Part shown: piece by piece, positions 8,446 through 16,966 of the stretch
Position numbering within the stretch: the first letter of the stretch is position 1
Layout: every line of letters begins with the position of its first letter
Origin: Truepera sp.
Lineage (GTDB): Bacteria; Deinococcota; Deinococci; Deinococcales; Trueperaceae
Direction of reading: 5' to 3'
Assembly: GCA_032027045.1 (NCBI GenBank)
Contig: JAVSMU010000001.1
Location: 2,734,934 to 2,798,933 of the forward strand
Length of the DNA stretch: 64,000 nucleotides
Program-made: the position numbers and the translations under genes
Notes under the pieces: generated by a model
The model's input: only the letters and a program-made list of their open reading frames with translations
Told to the model about the DNA's origin: nothing
Database searches by the model: none

Positions 8446-9359
8446 GCGCCCACAACCCGCAGCGGCGCGACGTCTACCTCGCGGTGGGCATGATCGCTCC
8501 GGCCGTCTTGTTCATCGTGCTCCTCGTTGGAGTGCCGTTCGGGCTGGCCATCTACTACAGCCTCCACGACGTCACCACCGGCGGCACCGTGCCGCGCTGG
8601 GTGGGCCTGGGCAACTTCCAGGAGTTGCTATCCGACCGCAACTTCATAACTGCGCTCAAGAACACGCTCGTGTTCACGTTCGGCACGCTCATCACGGTCC
8701 TGATCCTCGCGACCGTCCAGGCCGAGCTCCTCATGCGCAAGTTCCGCGGCAAGTGGGTGGTCAGGTTCCTGCTGCTCCTGCCGTGGACCGCGCCCGTGGC
8801 GCTCGGGCTCATCGGCTGGTTATGGATGTACGACTCGGTCTTCAGCCCCATCGACTGGCTCCTGCGCCAGGTCGGCCTCCTCGGCCACCCGGGCGCCCTC
8901 CTCGGCTCGCTACCCAACCTCTACTGGCTGGGTGACAAGCACCTGGCCATGCCGGCGGTGGTGATCGTGAACGTGTGGCGGCTCCTGCCGCTGGCCACGG
9001 TCATCGTGCTGGCGGGCCTCAACTCCATCCCCAGCGACGTGATCGAGCAGGCGCGCATCGACCGCGCCGGGTACATGCGGCGGCTCTTCGACATCACGCT
9101 GCCCATGCTCTCGCCCATCCTGCTCATCGCCATCTTGTTCACGTTCGTCTTCACGTTCGCCGACATGATCTCGATCTTCATCCTCACGCGCGGCGGGCCC
9201 GCCAACAGCACCCAGGTGCTCGCCTCCATGGCGTTCTTCACGGGCATTTTGGGCGGCAACCTCGGCAAGGGCGCGGCCGTTGCCCTCTTCCTCTTCCCGG
9301 CCCTGGCCGGCGTGAGCGCCCTGCTGTTGAGCCTCATCCGCCGCAGCGAGGTCACCTGA
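8442..9359 (+). CDS. Sugar ABC transporter permease (MalF type)
   Basis: 305-residue inner-membrane permease with about six transmembrane segments, starting IAPAVLFIVLLVGVPFGLAI. The cytoplasmic EAA loop that docks on the ATPase is visible as IEQARIDRAGYMRRLFDITLP. The ATG at 8442 overlaps the ATPase stop (ATGA), and its own stop overlaps the next gene's start, so all three are translationally coupled. Confidence 0.92.
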   Translation: MSAHNPQRRDVYLAVGMIAPAVLFIVLLVGVPFGLAIYYSLHDVTTGGTVPRWVGLGNFQELLSDRNFITALKNTLVFTFGTLITVLILATVQAELLMRKFRGKWVVRFLLLLPWTAPVALGLIGWLWMYDSVFSPIDWLLRQVGLLGHPGALLGSLPNLYWLGDKHLAMPAVVIVNVWRLLPLATVIVLAGLNSIPSDVIEQARIDRAGYMRRLFDITLPMLSPILLIAILFTFVFTFADMISIFILTRGGPANSTQVLASMAFFTGILGGNLGKGAAVALFLFPALAGVSALLLSLIRRSEVT

Positions 9360-10249
9360 TGGCCGCGTCAGCGGTCAAGCAGCGCCGGTCGGGCACGAGC
9401 CGCCCGGGCGCGAAGGGCCGGCGCCTCGTCGGGCGCTCGGCGTTCTACCTCGTCATCACGCTCTTCACGGTGTTCGCGGCGCTGCCCTTCTACGTCATGC
9501 TCATCACGGCGTTCAAGCGCAACGCCGACTTCTTCGACCCGAACGCCAACCCGTTCTGGTTCAACCAGTCGCCCACCATGGAGCATATCCGGCTCCTCTT
9601 CCAGGACACGCTGTTCGTGCGCTGGCTCCTCAACTCGTTCATGGTGGGTGGGCTGGTCGTGGTCATAACGCTGCTGCTGGCCATTCCCGCCGCCTACAGC
9701 CTGGCGCGCCTGGCGGGCAGTTGGGGCGAGGCGCTGGCGATCGGCATCTTCCTCACCTACCTGATCCCTCCTACGCTCCTCTTCCTACCGTTCGCCAAGG
9801 TGATCGCGTTCTTAGGCCTCCAGAACTCGCTGTGGGCCTTGGTGGTGGCGTACCCGACCTTCACGGTGCCGTTCTGTACTTGGCTCCTCATGGGGTTCTT
9901 CAAAGGGATACCCACCGACATCGAGGAGCAGGCCATGGTCGACGGCTACACGCGCTTCGGCGCGTTCGTGCGGGCGGTGCTGCCCCTGGCGGTGCCGGGC
10001 ATCCTCACGGTGGTCGTGTTCGCGTTCACGCTCTCGATGAGCGAGTTCGTCTACGCCCTCACGTTCGTGCAGGACTCGGCGCAGAAGACCGTCAGCATCG
10101 GCGTTCCCACCGAACTGGTTAGGGGCGACGTGTTCCGCTGGGGTCCGCTGCTGGCGGGGGCGCTGATCGCCAGCGTGCCCGTGGCCGTGCTCTACACGTT
10201 CTTCATCGACCACTTCGTGGCCGGGCTCACGGCGGTGGCGGGGGAGTAG
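9359..10249 (+). CDS. Sugar ABC transporter permease (MalG type)
   Basis: 296-residue inner-membrane partner of the preceding permease. It has the MalG-type layout: one N-terminal segment (SAFYLVITLFTVFAALPFYV), a long extracytoplasmic loop, then five segments. The EAA loop is IEEQAMVDGYTRFGAFVRAVLP. It starts at an ATG sharing bases with the previous TGA. It is the last gene of the operon; a 12-bp hairpin follows 20 bp after the stop. Confidence 0.92.
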   Translation: MAASAVKQRRSGTSRPGAKGRRLVGRSAFYLVITLFTVFAALPFYVMLITAFKRNADFFDPNANPFWFNQSPTMEHIRLLFQDTLFVRWLLNSFMVGGLVVVITLLLAIPAAYSLARLAGSWGEALAIGIFLTYLIPPTLLFLPFAKVIAFLGLQNSLWALVVAYPTFTVPFCTWLLMGFFKGIPTDIEEQAMVDGYTRFGAFVRAVLPLAVPGILTVVVFAFTLSMSEFVYALTFVQDSAQKTVSIGVPTELVRGDVFRWGPLLAGALIASVPVAVLYTFFIDHFVAGLTAVAGE

Positions 10250-10271
10250 GCGGGGGTAAATAAAGACGAGC

Positions 10272-10303
10272 GCGCGGCGCCGATTTCTACGTCGGCGCCG
10301 CGC
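10272..10303. terminator. Bidirectional hairpin between convergent genes
   Basis: A perfect 12-bp inverted repeat (GCGCGGCGCCGA / TCGGCGCCGCGC) with an 8-base loop sits between the end of the sugar importer operon and the end of the convergent subtilase gene. There is no clear T tract on either side, so it is terminator-like rather than a textbook intrinsic terminator. Confidence 0.6.
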
Positions 10304-10344
10304 ACGTCATTAGCTTGTCGCCCAGTGAGGCGAGCTGCTCGATC

Positions 10345-12420
10345 TCAGTCTGCCACCGGCAGCATCGTGTACATGGGAACGACGACCACGGTGGCGTCGG
10401 CGTCCTCGTCGGCCACGACCTCGACGCCGGTAACGACCCCGTAGCGGTCGATGGTCGAGATGCCGGTGGCGGCGTCACGCAGCTCGAGGCCGATGACCTC
10501 GTAGGTGCCAGGCTCGAGCCCGGCGAGCGAGTAGCTGAAATCGCCACCGGCCAGCGCCGTGGCCTCGACCTTGTACGGCGCGAGCGCCTCGAGGGAACCC
10601 AGGTCGCCGTAGCCGATCCAGGGAGCAACACCGCCTTCGTAAGGCAGGGCGTAGGCGTAAGCCGTGGGCGTGGTGAGGGTGTTACCCAAGACGGCCGCCT
10701 CGGCGTCCAGCAGGCCAGCGCCGCAAAGGTTGAGGCCGTCGAAGCCGAGGGCGGGCACGTTGCACTCTGCCTGTGTCAGGGGCGCCGAGGCGTTGTGCAG
10801 TCCCTCCACCACCTCGTCGAAGGTGAGATCCGGGTCGTGCGCAAGCATGAGCGACACCACGCCGGAAACGTGGGGCGCTGCCATGCTGGTGCCTTCCATG
10901 TAGCCGTAGGTGGAGGTGCCATTCCAGTAGGTGCTAAGCACGCCGAAGCTCGATCCATAGTCGAAGTCGCCACCGGGCGCCATGACGTCGATGAAGGGAC
11001 CGTAGTTGGAGTAGTAGGCGCGCGCGCCGGTGGGGCCGGTAGCGCCAACGGTGATGGCGTGCGGGCAGTTGGCGGGGAAGGCGATGTCGGCAGGCGAGCC
11101 GTCGTTACCGGCGGACACGACGATGTAGGTACGTTGGCCGGCCAGGGTCTCGAAGTAACCATCGATGGAGGCGGGGCAGGCGTCGAACAGCAGCCCACCA
11201 AGGCTCATGTTGATGACGGCTGCCGGGTTGTCGTTGATGTGAGTGCCATAAGCCGTCTTGGTCTCACCGGCCGCCCACGCGATGCCTTCAAGGATGCCCG
11301 CGAAGTTGCCGCTGCCGTCGGCTCCCAAGACCTTGACGGGCAGCACGTCGACGTTCCAGTTGACACCCGCAACCCCGGCGCCGTTGTTGGTTATGGCGCC
11401 GATGGTGCCGGCCACGTGCGTGCCGTGCGTGCTGCCGCCCGGGTTCGTACGTGGGTCGTCGATCGAACCCTCGCCCGCGCCGGGCGTGGTTCCGTTCCAG
11501 TTTGCGAAGTTGGCACCGCCGACGGCCCACTGAACGTCCGTGTGGCCGAAGCGGCCCGTGTCGAGCACCGCCACGGTCACCTTGTTGGTGGCCCCGGTCT
11601 CGACGTCCCAGGCCGCAGGCAGGTTCAACTGCGCGTAATGCCACTGTTGGCCGTAAAGCGGATCGTTGGGAGTGGCATTGGCCGAGAGGATCCAGTTGGG
11701 GAACGCTTCGGCGACGAGGTCGGAGGCGCGCAAGTCGTCCACCAGCGCGCGCGTCGCGGCCTCGTCCAGGCCGCTGCTGCGGTAGAGGGCGAGGCCGCCC
11801 GTGTGCGCGAAGGAAGTCACCTTGGCGAAGCCGTTGCCGGCGAAGGCGAAGCCGCCGTCGGCCGTGAACGAGAGGGCGCCGGCCGGGCCCGCTGCGGTGG
11901 TGCCGAGGGTCACGTCGCGGGCGCCGGGCTTGAACACGACGAAGGCATCCCCGGGGACTATCGGCGCGGGGGCCGGCGCTGCCGCGGCCGACAGGCCGGC
12001 CGGGCCGGCCGGCGGCGTGCGCGTGATGATGCCGGAGATGGAGCCCGTGGCGCCGAGAGCGGGGGTGACGGTCACGGTGACGGCGAGGCTGGTAGCGCTG
12101 TTGCCGGCCTTGTCGGTCGCCTTCGCGCTCAGCTCGTAGGTGCCCTCCGTGGTGGGGGTCCATGGGAACGTCCAGGTGCCGGTTGCGCCAGGCACCACCT
12201 TGACGACTTCGGTGCCGTCCACCAGCACCGCGACGTTGGCGATGCCGCCCGCGTCGGTGGCCTTGCCGCTTACTTCCACGCTGGTGCCGGCGGCGACGGT
12301 GGCGCCGTCCGTTGGCGTCACGATGGTGACCGTCGGCGCCGTGGTGTCCGGCGTGGTGCACGCTGCCAGCACCAGCAAGACGAGAGTTATCGACGAGACT
12401 AGACGCACTATCCTTTGCAT
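10345..12420 (-). CDS. Lipoprotein subtilisin-like serine protease (S8) with Ig-like domain
   Basis: 691-residue secreted peptidase. The ATG at 12420 gives a lipoprotein signal with lipobox LAAC (Cys21), and an AAGGGGAAGGG stretch lies upstream; the longer open frame has no signal. Order: lipid anchor, Ig-like domain (about 28-120), Ala/Pro linker, N-terminal prodomain-like region (about 155-245), S8 catalytic domain. The triad is Asp287 (VAVLDTGR), His332 (THGTHVAGTI) and Ser512 (GTSMAAPHVSG), with the oxyanion Asn in VVSAGNDG. A beta-rich tail of about 130 residues follows. It probably degrades protein at the cell surface and is monocistronic. Confidence 0.92.
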   Translation of the reverse strand: MQRIVRLVSSITLVLLVLAACTTPDTTAPTVTIVTPTDGATVAAGTSVEVSGKATDAGGIANVAVLVDGTEVVKVVPGATGTWTFPWTPTTEGTYELSAKATDKAGNSATSLAVTVTVTPALGATGSISGIITRTPPAGPAGLSAAAAPAPAPIVPGDAFVVFKPGARDVTLGTTAAGPAGALSFTADGGFAFAGNGFAKVTSFAHTGGLALYRSSGLDEAATRALVDDLRASDLVAEAFPNWILSANATPNDPLYGQQWHYAQLNLPAAWDVETGATNKVTVAVLDTGRFGHTDVQWAVGGANFANWNGTTPGAGEGSIDDPRTNPGGSTHGTHVAGTIGAITNNGAGVAGVNWNVDVLPVKVLGADGSGNFAGILEGIAWAAGETKTAYGTHINDNPAAVINMSLGGLLFDACPASIDGYFETLAGQRTYIVVSAGNDGSPADIAFPANCPHAITVGATGPTGARAYYSNYGPFIDVMAPGGDFDYGSSFGVLSTYWNGTSTYGYMEGTSMAAPHVSGVVSLMLAHDPDLTFDEVVEGLHNASAPLTQAECNVPALGFDGLNLCGAGLLDAEAAVLGNTLTTPTAYAYALPYEGGVAPWIGYGDLGSLEALAPYKVEATALAGGDFSYSLAGLEPGTYEVIGLELRDAATGISTIDRYGVVTGVEVVADEDADATVVVVPMYTMLPVAD

Positions 12421-12600
12421 CTCACCCTTCCCCTTCGAGAAAACCAACGCACCGGCACCATGCGGCGCCAGGATCGGCACCACATTCCTCCCGGAAGGCG
12501 GCCGAGCGCGTTCGGTGTTGGTGAGTATAGCGTTAGAGCCTCCGGGGGCCGGCGGCCTGGGGGCGAGGGGCGCCGGGCCGCGCAACCAGCCCGGCCCTAC

Positions 12601-13386
12601 CTAGCCCTTCGCCGCCCGCCTCGCCTTCAAGAAGCCGTCCTGCGCCTCGGAGAGCAGCTCCTCGTGCGCCGTGAATACCTCGTCGTTGGAGGCAAGAGAC
12701 GCACCGGGCACCGTGGGTGACACGAACGTGGGCAGGCTCACCCCGCGGTCAGCCAGCTTCTGCGCGGTACGGGCGATGAGCTCCTGCATGACGGCGGTGG
12801 CCACGATGGTCGAACTGCCGCCCACCGGGCGGTCCCAGCCGTCCACCTTCACGATGGCGTCCTCCACCGGCGAGCAGGTGTCCACGGTCACGTGCGCGAT
12901 CTCGCCAATGCGCAGACCGCTGCTGTGGCTGGCGGGCCGGTCCAGGTTCACCTTCGAGGTCACGGCAATCACGAAGAGCCCACGCTCCTTGGCGTAGAGG
13001 GCTGCCTCCACCGGGGCGGCGTTGCGGCCACCGTGAGAGAACACGACCAGCACGTCGCCCTTACGCAGGGCCTCGTGCGAGAGGTACTGCTGGACGTAGC
13101 CCTCCTCGCGCTCGAGCCACAAGAGCTCGCGCACGCCGCCAGGGCCCATGACGTTGTGCCACATCAAGCGCGGGTCGTTGAGGGGGTGGAGGCCCACGAA
13201 GCTGCCGTAGCGCGGGAAGGCATCCAGCGTCGGAATGACGGAGTGGCCGCTGCCGAAGAGGTGGACCAACTGCCGCTTCTCGAGGGCGTCGGCCATTGCC
13301 GCTGCGGCCGCGTCGAGCGCGCCGTCTTGCGACGCCTCTACCTGCTCGATCATCTTGACGAGTCCTGCCAGGAACTTGCTGCTCAT
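12601..13386 (-). CDS. SIS-domain sugar isomerase-like protein
   Basis: 261-residue protein of the SIS (sugar isomerase) fold, similar to the UPF0309 group. The phosphosugar-binding loops show as VHLFGSGHSVIPTLDAF and GDVLVVFSHGGRNAAPVEAAL. It probably acts on a phosphorylated (amino) sugar made by the ROK kinase of the same operon. Its ATG overlaps the GntR gene by 4 bp. It is the last gene of the second sugar operon. The exact reaction cannot be assigned from sequence. Confidence 0.82.
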   Translation of the reverse strand: MSSKFLAGLVKMIEQVEASQDGALDAAAAAMADALEKRQLVHLFGSGHSVIPTLDAFPRYGSFVGLHPLNDPRLMWHNVMGPGGVRELLWLEREEGYVQQYLSHEALRKGDVLVVFSHGGRNAAPVEAALYAKERGLFVIAVTSKVNLDRPASHSSGLRIGEIAHVTVDTCSPVEDAIVKVDGWDRPVGGSSTIVATAVMQELIARTAQKLADRGVSLPTFVSPTVPGASLASNDEVFTAHEELLSEAQDGFLKARRAAKG

Positions 13387-14153
13387 GTGATTCTTCCTTC
13401 CTGCGTAGACCGCGTGACGGTCCCGCCCTTCAGAACCCAGTGGATCTTGTACCTGTCGCCGCGCATGAGCGACGTCGTGAACTCGATGGGGACCCCGGCC
13501 GTGTCCATGGCGACGCGCTCCACGCGGAAGGCGCAGACGCCCTTGTCGACCTGCAAGATGCCGGCGTCCTCGGCGGGCACCTTGCTCACCCAGAACGTCT
13601 CGCGCGCCTCCGCCACCACCACGCCGAAGCGTTGCTCGAGGAGTTCGTAGAGCGACCTGTCGGCGAGGTCGACCGCGGCGAGGTCGGGGAACCGCGCGGC
13701 CGGCAGCCGCGTGTGCTGCAGGCCGATCGGGCGACCGTCGCCCGTGCGGAGGCGTTTGATGCGCACGACCCGCGAGCCTACCGGTAGCTCGAGGCGGTCC
13801 CGCTCGGTCTGGTCGGCCTCGGCCACCTTCAACTCGAGCAGGGTGGCGCCAGGACGAAGACTCAGCGCGCGCATCTCCTCGCTGAAAGACTTCAGGCCCC
13901 TCTCCCCGGCGGTGAGCAACGGCGCCGTCACGAACGTGCCCAGCCCGGCGCGGCGCACGAGGTAGCCGCCCTCGACCAGGTTCCTGATGGCCTGCCGCGC
14001 GGTCACGCGGCTCACCTGGTAGGCGTCGCAGAGCTCCTGCTCGGTGGGGATGCGCGACTCCGCCGGCCACTCGCCGGAGAGGATCCTCGCCCTCAGCAGC
14101 ACCTCGAGCTGGTGATAGAGCGGCTCCGGCCGCTCGCGGTCGATGCGGGTCAT
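13383..14153 (-). CDS. GntR-family regulator with UTRA domain (HutC/NagR type)
   Basis: 256 residues: a winged helix-turn-helix (about 12-75, ESRIPTEQELCDAYQVSRVT and RQAIRNLVEGGYLVRRAGLG) followed by a UTRA ligand-binding domain (about 95-245). In known relatives the effector is often a phosphorylated amino sugar. It lies inside the sugar importer operon between the ROK kinase and SIS genes, so it probably represses this operon; a GT-N4-AC palindrome is present in the promoter at 18315-18324. Its start codon ATGA is the last four bases of a degenerate repeat copied from the 3' end of the ROK gene. Confidence 0.9.
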   Translation of the reverse strand: MTRIDRERPEPLYHQLEVLLRARILSGEWPAESRIPTEQELCDAYQVSRVTARQAIRNLVEGGYLVRRAGLGTFVTAPLLTAGERGLKSFSEEMRALSLRPGATLLELKVAEADQTERDRLELPVGSRVVRIKRLRTGDGRPIGLQHTRLPAARFPDLAAVDLADRSLYELLEQRFGVVVAEARETFWVSKVPAEDAGILQVDKGVCAFRVERVAMDTAGVPIEFTTSLMRGDRYKIHWVLKGGTVTRSTQEGRIT

Positions 14154-14290
14154 GCCAACGCCCCCCTCGCCTCATGGAAGTTGCGCCTCATCCGGAGGCC
14201 TCCGCCTCACGGCCCATGCACGTCATTCGAGGGCCCCTCGCCTCACTGTCTGCTCGCGTCATACGAACGCCCCCCTGCCCTCGCGCCCCA
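14150..14290. repeat. About 36-bp tandem repeat made of the 3' end of the ROK gene
   Basis: Degenerate copies start (plus strand) at 14150, 14188, 14223 and 14259. Read on the minus strand each ends in ATGA: the first is the end of the ROK kinase (TTCGTATGA), the next end CTCGAATGA and CTCCGGATGA, and the last supplies ATGA as the start codon of the GntR gene. Internal motif GAGGCGAGGGG or close variants recur. Confidence 0.75.
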
Positions 14291-15125
14291 AGACTGCGGC
14301 GCCCACGGCGCCCGCCTGCCACCCGAGCGCGGCCGGCCTGATGGGCACGCGCCTGCCCGAGGGCGAGGCGCGCTGCTGCAACGCCTCGTTAACTGCGCCC
14401 TCGAAGAGGTCGAACTCGGCGCTCAACCCGCCGCTTACCAAGACGACCTCGGGGTCGAACACTGAAACGAGGGTGGCCAGCCCGACGCCCAAGCGCCTAC
14501 CCATGCCAAGAACGACGCCCAGCGCCCGCTCGTCGCCCTCGCGGGCTGCCGCAACCAGCGCGCGCGTGTCCAGGCCCAAATCGCCGGCGGCCGCGTCCAG
14601 CGCCGAGCCCGATGCTTGGAGCTCTAGCTGGCCGTGCTCTGGGTGCGTGGGATCGTCCAGCGACATGTTCACCCAACCGAACGACCCGGCCGAACCGCTG
14701 GCGCCGCGGAAGACGCGGCCGCCTATCAGCAGGCCCCCGCCGATCCCGGTGCCGAGGCTGACGAGGAGCGCGACCTTGGCCTCCTTGGCCGCCCCGAAGC
14801 GCGCCTCGCCCAGGAGTGCGGCGTGGGCGTCGTTGGAGAAGAAGACGGGGGCGCGGCAGACGGCGGAGAGTTCGGCCGCCACGTCCTCGTCCGTGAGGAA
14901 GGGCAGCTTGGGCACCCAGCCGACGTGCTGGTCGAACGCCACGCCCGGGAAGCCGACGCCGACCCCCACGGCGGTGTACGGGGCCACGAGCCCCGCTATC
15001 GTCTCGACGAACTTCGCGAAGCCCTGCGGGGTGTCGGCACGGGCCACGACCTTGGGCTCGGCCTCGTCCCAGACGGCCAAACGTATGTTGGTGCCGCCGA
15101 CGTCGAGCCCCAGGTAGGTGTTCAT
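14259..15125 (-). CDS. ROK-family sugar kinase without the usual zinc motif
   Basis: 288-residue kinase expected to phosphorylate the imported sugar at the expense of ATP. The ATP-binding phosphate loop is GLDVGGTNIRLAV (residues 6-18), the catalytic Asp region FFSNDAHAALLGEA, and the glycine-rich LVSLGTGIGGGLLIGG. Most ROK proteins have a zinc-binding CxCGxxGCxE block after GEIGH; here the corresponding stretch reads GSAGSFGWVNMSLDDPTHPE with no cysteines. The ATG overlaps the upstream permease stop by 4 bp. Glucokinase-like or amino-sugar kinase activity are both possible. Confidence 0.85.
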   Translation of the reverse strand: MNTYLGLDVGGTNIRLAVWDEAEPKVVARADTPQGFAKFVETIAGLVAPYTAVGVGVGFPGVAFDQHVGWVPKLPFLTDEDVAAELSAVCRAPVFFSNDAHAALLGEARFGAAKEAKVALLVSLGTGIGGGLLIGGRVFRGASGSAGSFGWVNMSLDDPTHPEHGQLELQASGSALDAAAGDLGLDTRALVAAAREGDERALGVVLGMGRRLGVGLATLVSVFDPEVVLVSGGLSAEFDLFEGAVNEALQQRASPSGRRVPIRPAALGWQAGAVGAAVLGREGRGAFV

Positions 15126-16015
15126 CCCTTGGACCCCGTGTGCGCGATGCCGGCTATGAAGTAGCGCTGCAAGAACACGAACAGCAAGACGTTGGGCAGC
15201 ACGCTGATGACGGCACCGGCCATGACCACGTTCTGGAACTTGATGGCGGACGTGTAAGACACGAGCCGGTTGAGGGCCAGCACGACCGTCTGCTGGTCGG
15301 GGCTCTGAAGCACCGTGAGGGGCCAGAGGAACGAGTTCCAGTGGAACGTGAACGCGAACACCACCAGCGCGGCTATGGCCGGACCAAGGAGCGGGAACAC
15401 GATGCGCCAGAGGTTCGTCCACTCAGAAGCGCCGTCTAGTCGCGCCGACTCGAGCAGCTCGTCCGGGATCCCGGCTATGAACTGGCGCATGAGGAAGATC
15501 CCGAAGGCGTTGGCGATGTTGGGGAGCATGACGCCGGCGAGGGTATCGACCAACCCGAGCGACTGCACGATCTTGTAGAGCGGCACGAGCATGACGATGG
15601 GCGGCAGGAACATGGTCGAGAGGACGAGCGCGAACAGTTCGTTGCGGCCGCGGAAGCGGAGCTTGGCGAAGACGTAGCCGGCCATGATGCTCGTGATCAG
15701 GATGCCCAGGGTGGAGCCTCCGGCGATCACGAACGAGTTAAGGAAAGAGCGCGCGAACGGGACCGTGCTGAAGGCGCGGGCGTAAGCGGAGAAGTCGATG
15801 CTGCTCGGCAACCACACGGGCGGCAGCGCCTGGAGTTCTTGCGGGGTCTTGAAGCTCGACGCCACCATCCAGAAGAGCGGGAAGAGCATGAGGACGACTA
15901 TCAGCGCGTACACGAGGTACTGCACCGCCATCAGCAGCCGGCGCTGCATGCGCCTGCTCGCCGGCGACGGGCCGGGTCCTCGCGGGCGACCAGCGGCTAG
16001 CGGCCGGGCTGCCAC
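15122..16015 (-). CDS. Sugar ABC transporter permease (MalG type), second importer
   Basis: 297-residue inner-membrane permease with six predicted segments; the first is VQYLVYALIVVLMLFPLFWM. The EAA loop is ELLESARLDGASEWTNLWRI. The start is GTG at 16015, directly abutting the stop of the MalF-type gene, and the stop overlaps the ROK kinase start by 4 bp, so translation is coupled through the operon. Confidence 0.92.
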   Translation of the reverse strand: MAARPLAAGRPRGPGPSPASRRMQRRLLMAVQYLVYALIVVLMLFPLFWMVASSFKTPQELQALPPVWLPSSIDFSAYARAFSTVPFARSFLNSFVIAGGSTLGILITSIMAGYVFAKLRFRGRNELFALVLSTMFLPPIVMLVPLYKIVQSLGLVDTLAGVMLPNIANAFGIFLMRQFIAGIPDELLESARLDGASEWTNLWRIVFPLLGPAIAALVVFAFTFHWNSFLWPLTVLQSPDQQTVVLALNRLVSYTSAIKFQNVVMAGAVISVLPNVLLFVFLQRYFIAGIAHTGSKG

Positions 16016-16900
16016 TCAGGACTCCCCGGTGGGGTCGCGCAGCAGCCGCATGACGGCCGCGACGGCCACGACCAGGACCAGGAACAAGACGAAGGCCATG
16101 CTGCTGGCCTTGCCGGCCAGGCCGAACTCGAAGGCGTTCTTGTACACCTGGTACGAGAGGACGGTGGTGGCGCTGGCGGGGCCGCCCTGGGTGAGGACGT
16201 AGACGGGGTCGAAGACCTGCACGCTGTTGATCATCGCGATGATCACGACGAACAGCAGCGTGCGCCGCAGCAGCGGCAGGGTGATGCGCCACGTCTGCTG
16301 CCAGCCGTTCGCGCCGTCGATGACGGCGGCCTCGAAGTAGACGGCCGGGATCTGCGTGAGGCCGGCCACCATGAGCACCGTGTAGTAGCCGAGGGTCTGC
16401 CAGACGTTGAATATGACGAGCGAGATCATGGCCTGGTCCACCGAGCCGAGCCAGGCCCTGGGCGGGATGCCGAACCAGCCGAGGACCTGGTTGAGGGGGC
16501 CGTACAGGGGCGCGTAGAGGTAACCCCAGATGATGGCCACGGCGATGGTGGGGATCATGTACGGCAGGAACACGACGGCGCGGAGCGTCGACTTGCCCCT
16601 AATCAACCCGCGGTAGAGAAGCTGCCCGACGAAGAACGCCAGCGGCAAGATAAGGGCGATGGAAAGGCCGGAATAGGCGAGCGTGTTCCACAGGCCGCGG
16701 ATGAAGGTGCGGTCGTCCAGGAGGCCGCGGTAGTTGGCGAGGCCGACGTAATCCATCTGAGATAGCGGCGTGTACATTGACCAGGTGTGCAGGCTGATCC
16801 AGGCCGTGAGCAAGATAGGTAAGAGCACGAACAGCACCAACAGTCCCACTCCCGGGCTGAGGAGGATGAGGGGCCATGGGGTGGTGCGGCGGCGGGTCAA
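16016..16900 (-). CDS. Sugar ABC transporter permease (MalF type), second importer
   Basis: 294-residue inner-membrane permease, first segment WPLILLSPGVGLLVLFVLLP. The EAA loop is YFEAAVIDGANGWQQTWRIT. The start codon is TTG at 16900 with GAGAGG upstream. It follows the binding-protein gene after a 66-bp spacer that contains an 11-bp hairpin, a common way to give the binding protein more transcript than the permeases. Confidence 0.92.
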   Translation of the reverse strand: MTRRRTTPWPLILLSPGVGLLVLFVLLPILLTAWISLHTWSMYTPLSQMDYVGLANYRGLLDDRTFIRGLWNTLAYSGLSIALILPLAFFVGQLLYRGLIRGKSTLRAVVFLPYMIPTIAVAIIWGYLYAPLYGPLNQVLGWFGIPPRAWLGSVDQAMISLVIFNVWQTLGYYTVLMVAGLTQIPAVYFEAAVIDGANGWQQTWRITLPLLRRTLLFVVIIAMINSVQVFDPVYVLTQGGPASATTVLSYQVYKNAFEFGLAGKASSMAFVLFLVLVVAVAAVMRLLRDPTGES

Positions 16901-16921
16901 CGTGTGCCTCTCGAGAGGTCG

Positions 16922-16956
16922 AGCGCCCAGCCGGGCGCGGGGCCTGGCTGGGCGCT
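16922..16956 (-). promoter_or_regulatory. Intercistronic hairpin between binding protein and permease genes
   Basis: A perfect 11-bp inverted repeat (AGCGCCCAGCC at 16922-16932, GGCTGGGCGCT at 16946-16956) with a 13-base loop lies between the binding-protein stop and the MalF-type start. No T tract follows. It probably stabilises or partly terminates the upstream message. Confidence 0.6.
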
Positions 16957-16966
16957 GAAACTGCGG

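Noticed and set aside
10315-12402. Long plus-strand frame of 695 codons
   Set aside because: It is antisense to the subtilase, whose catalytic triad and lipobox are clear; long antisense frames are common at this GC content.
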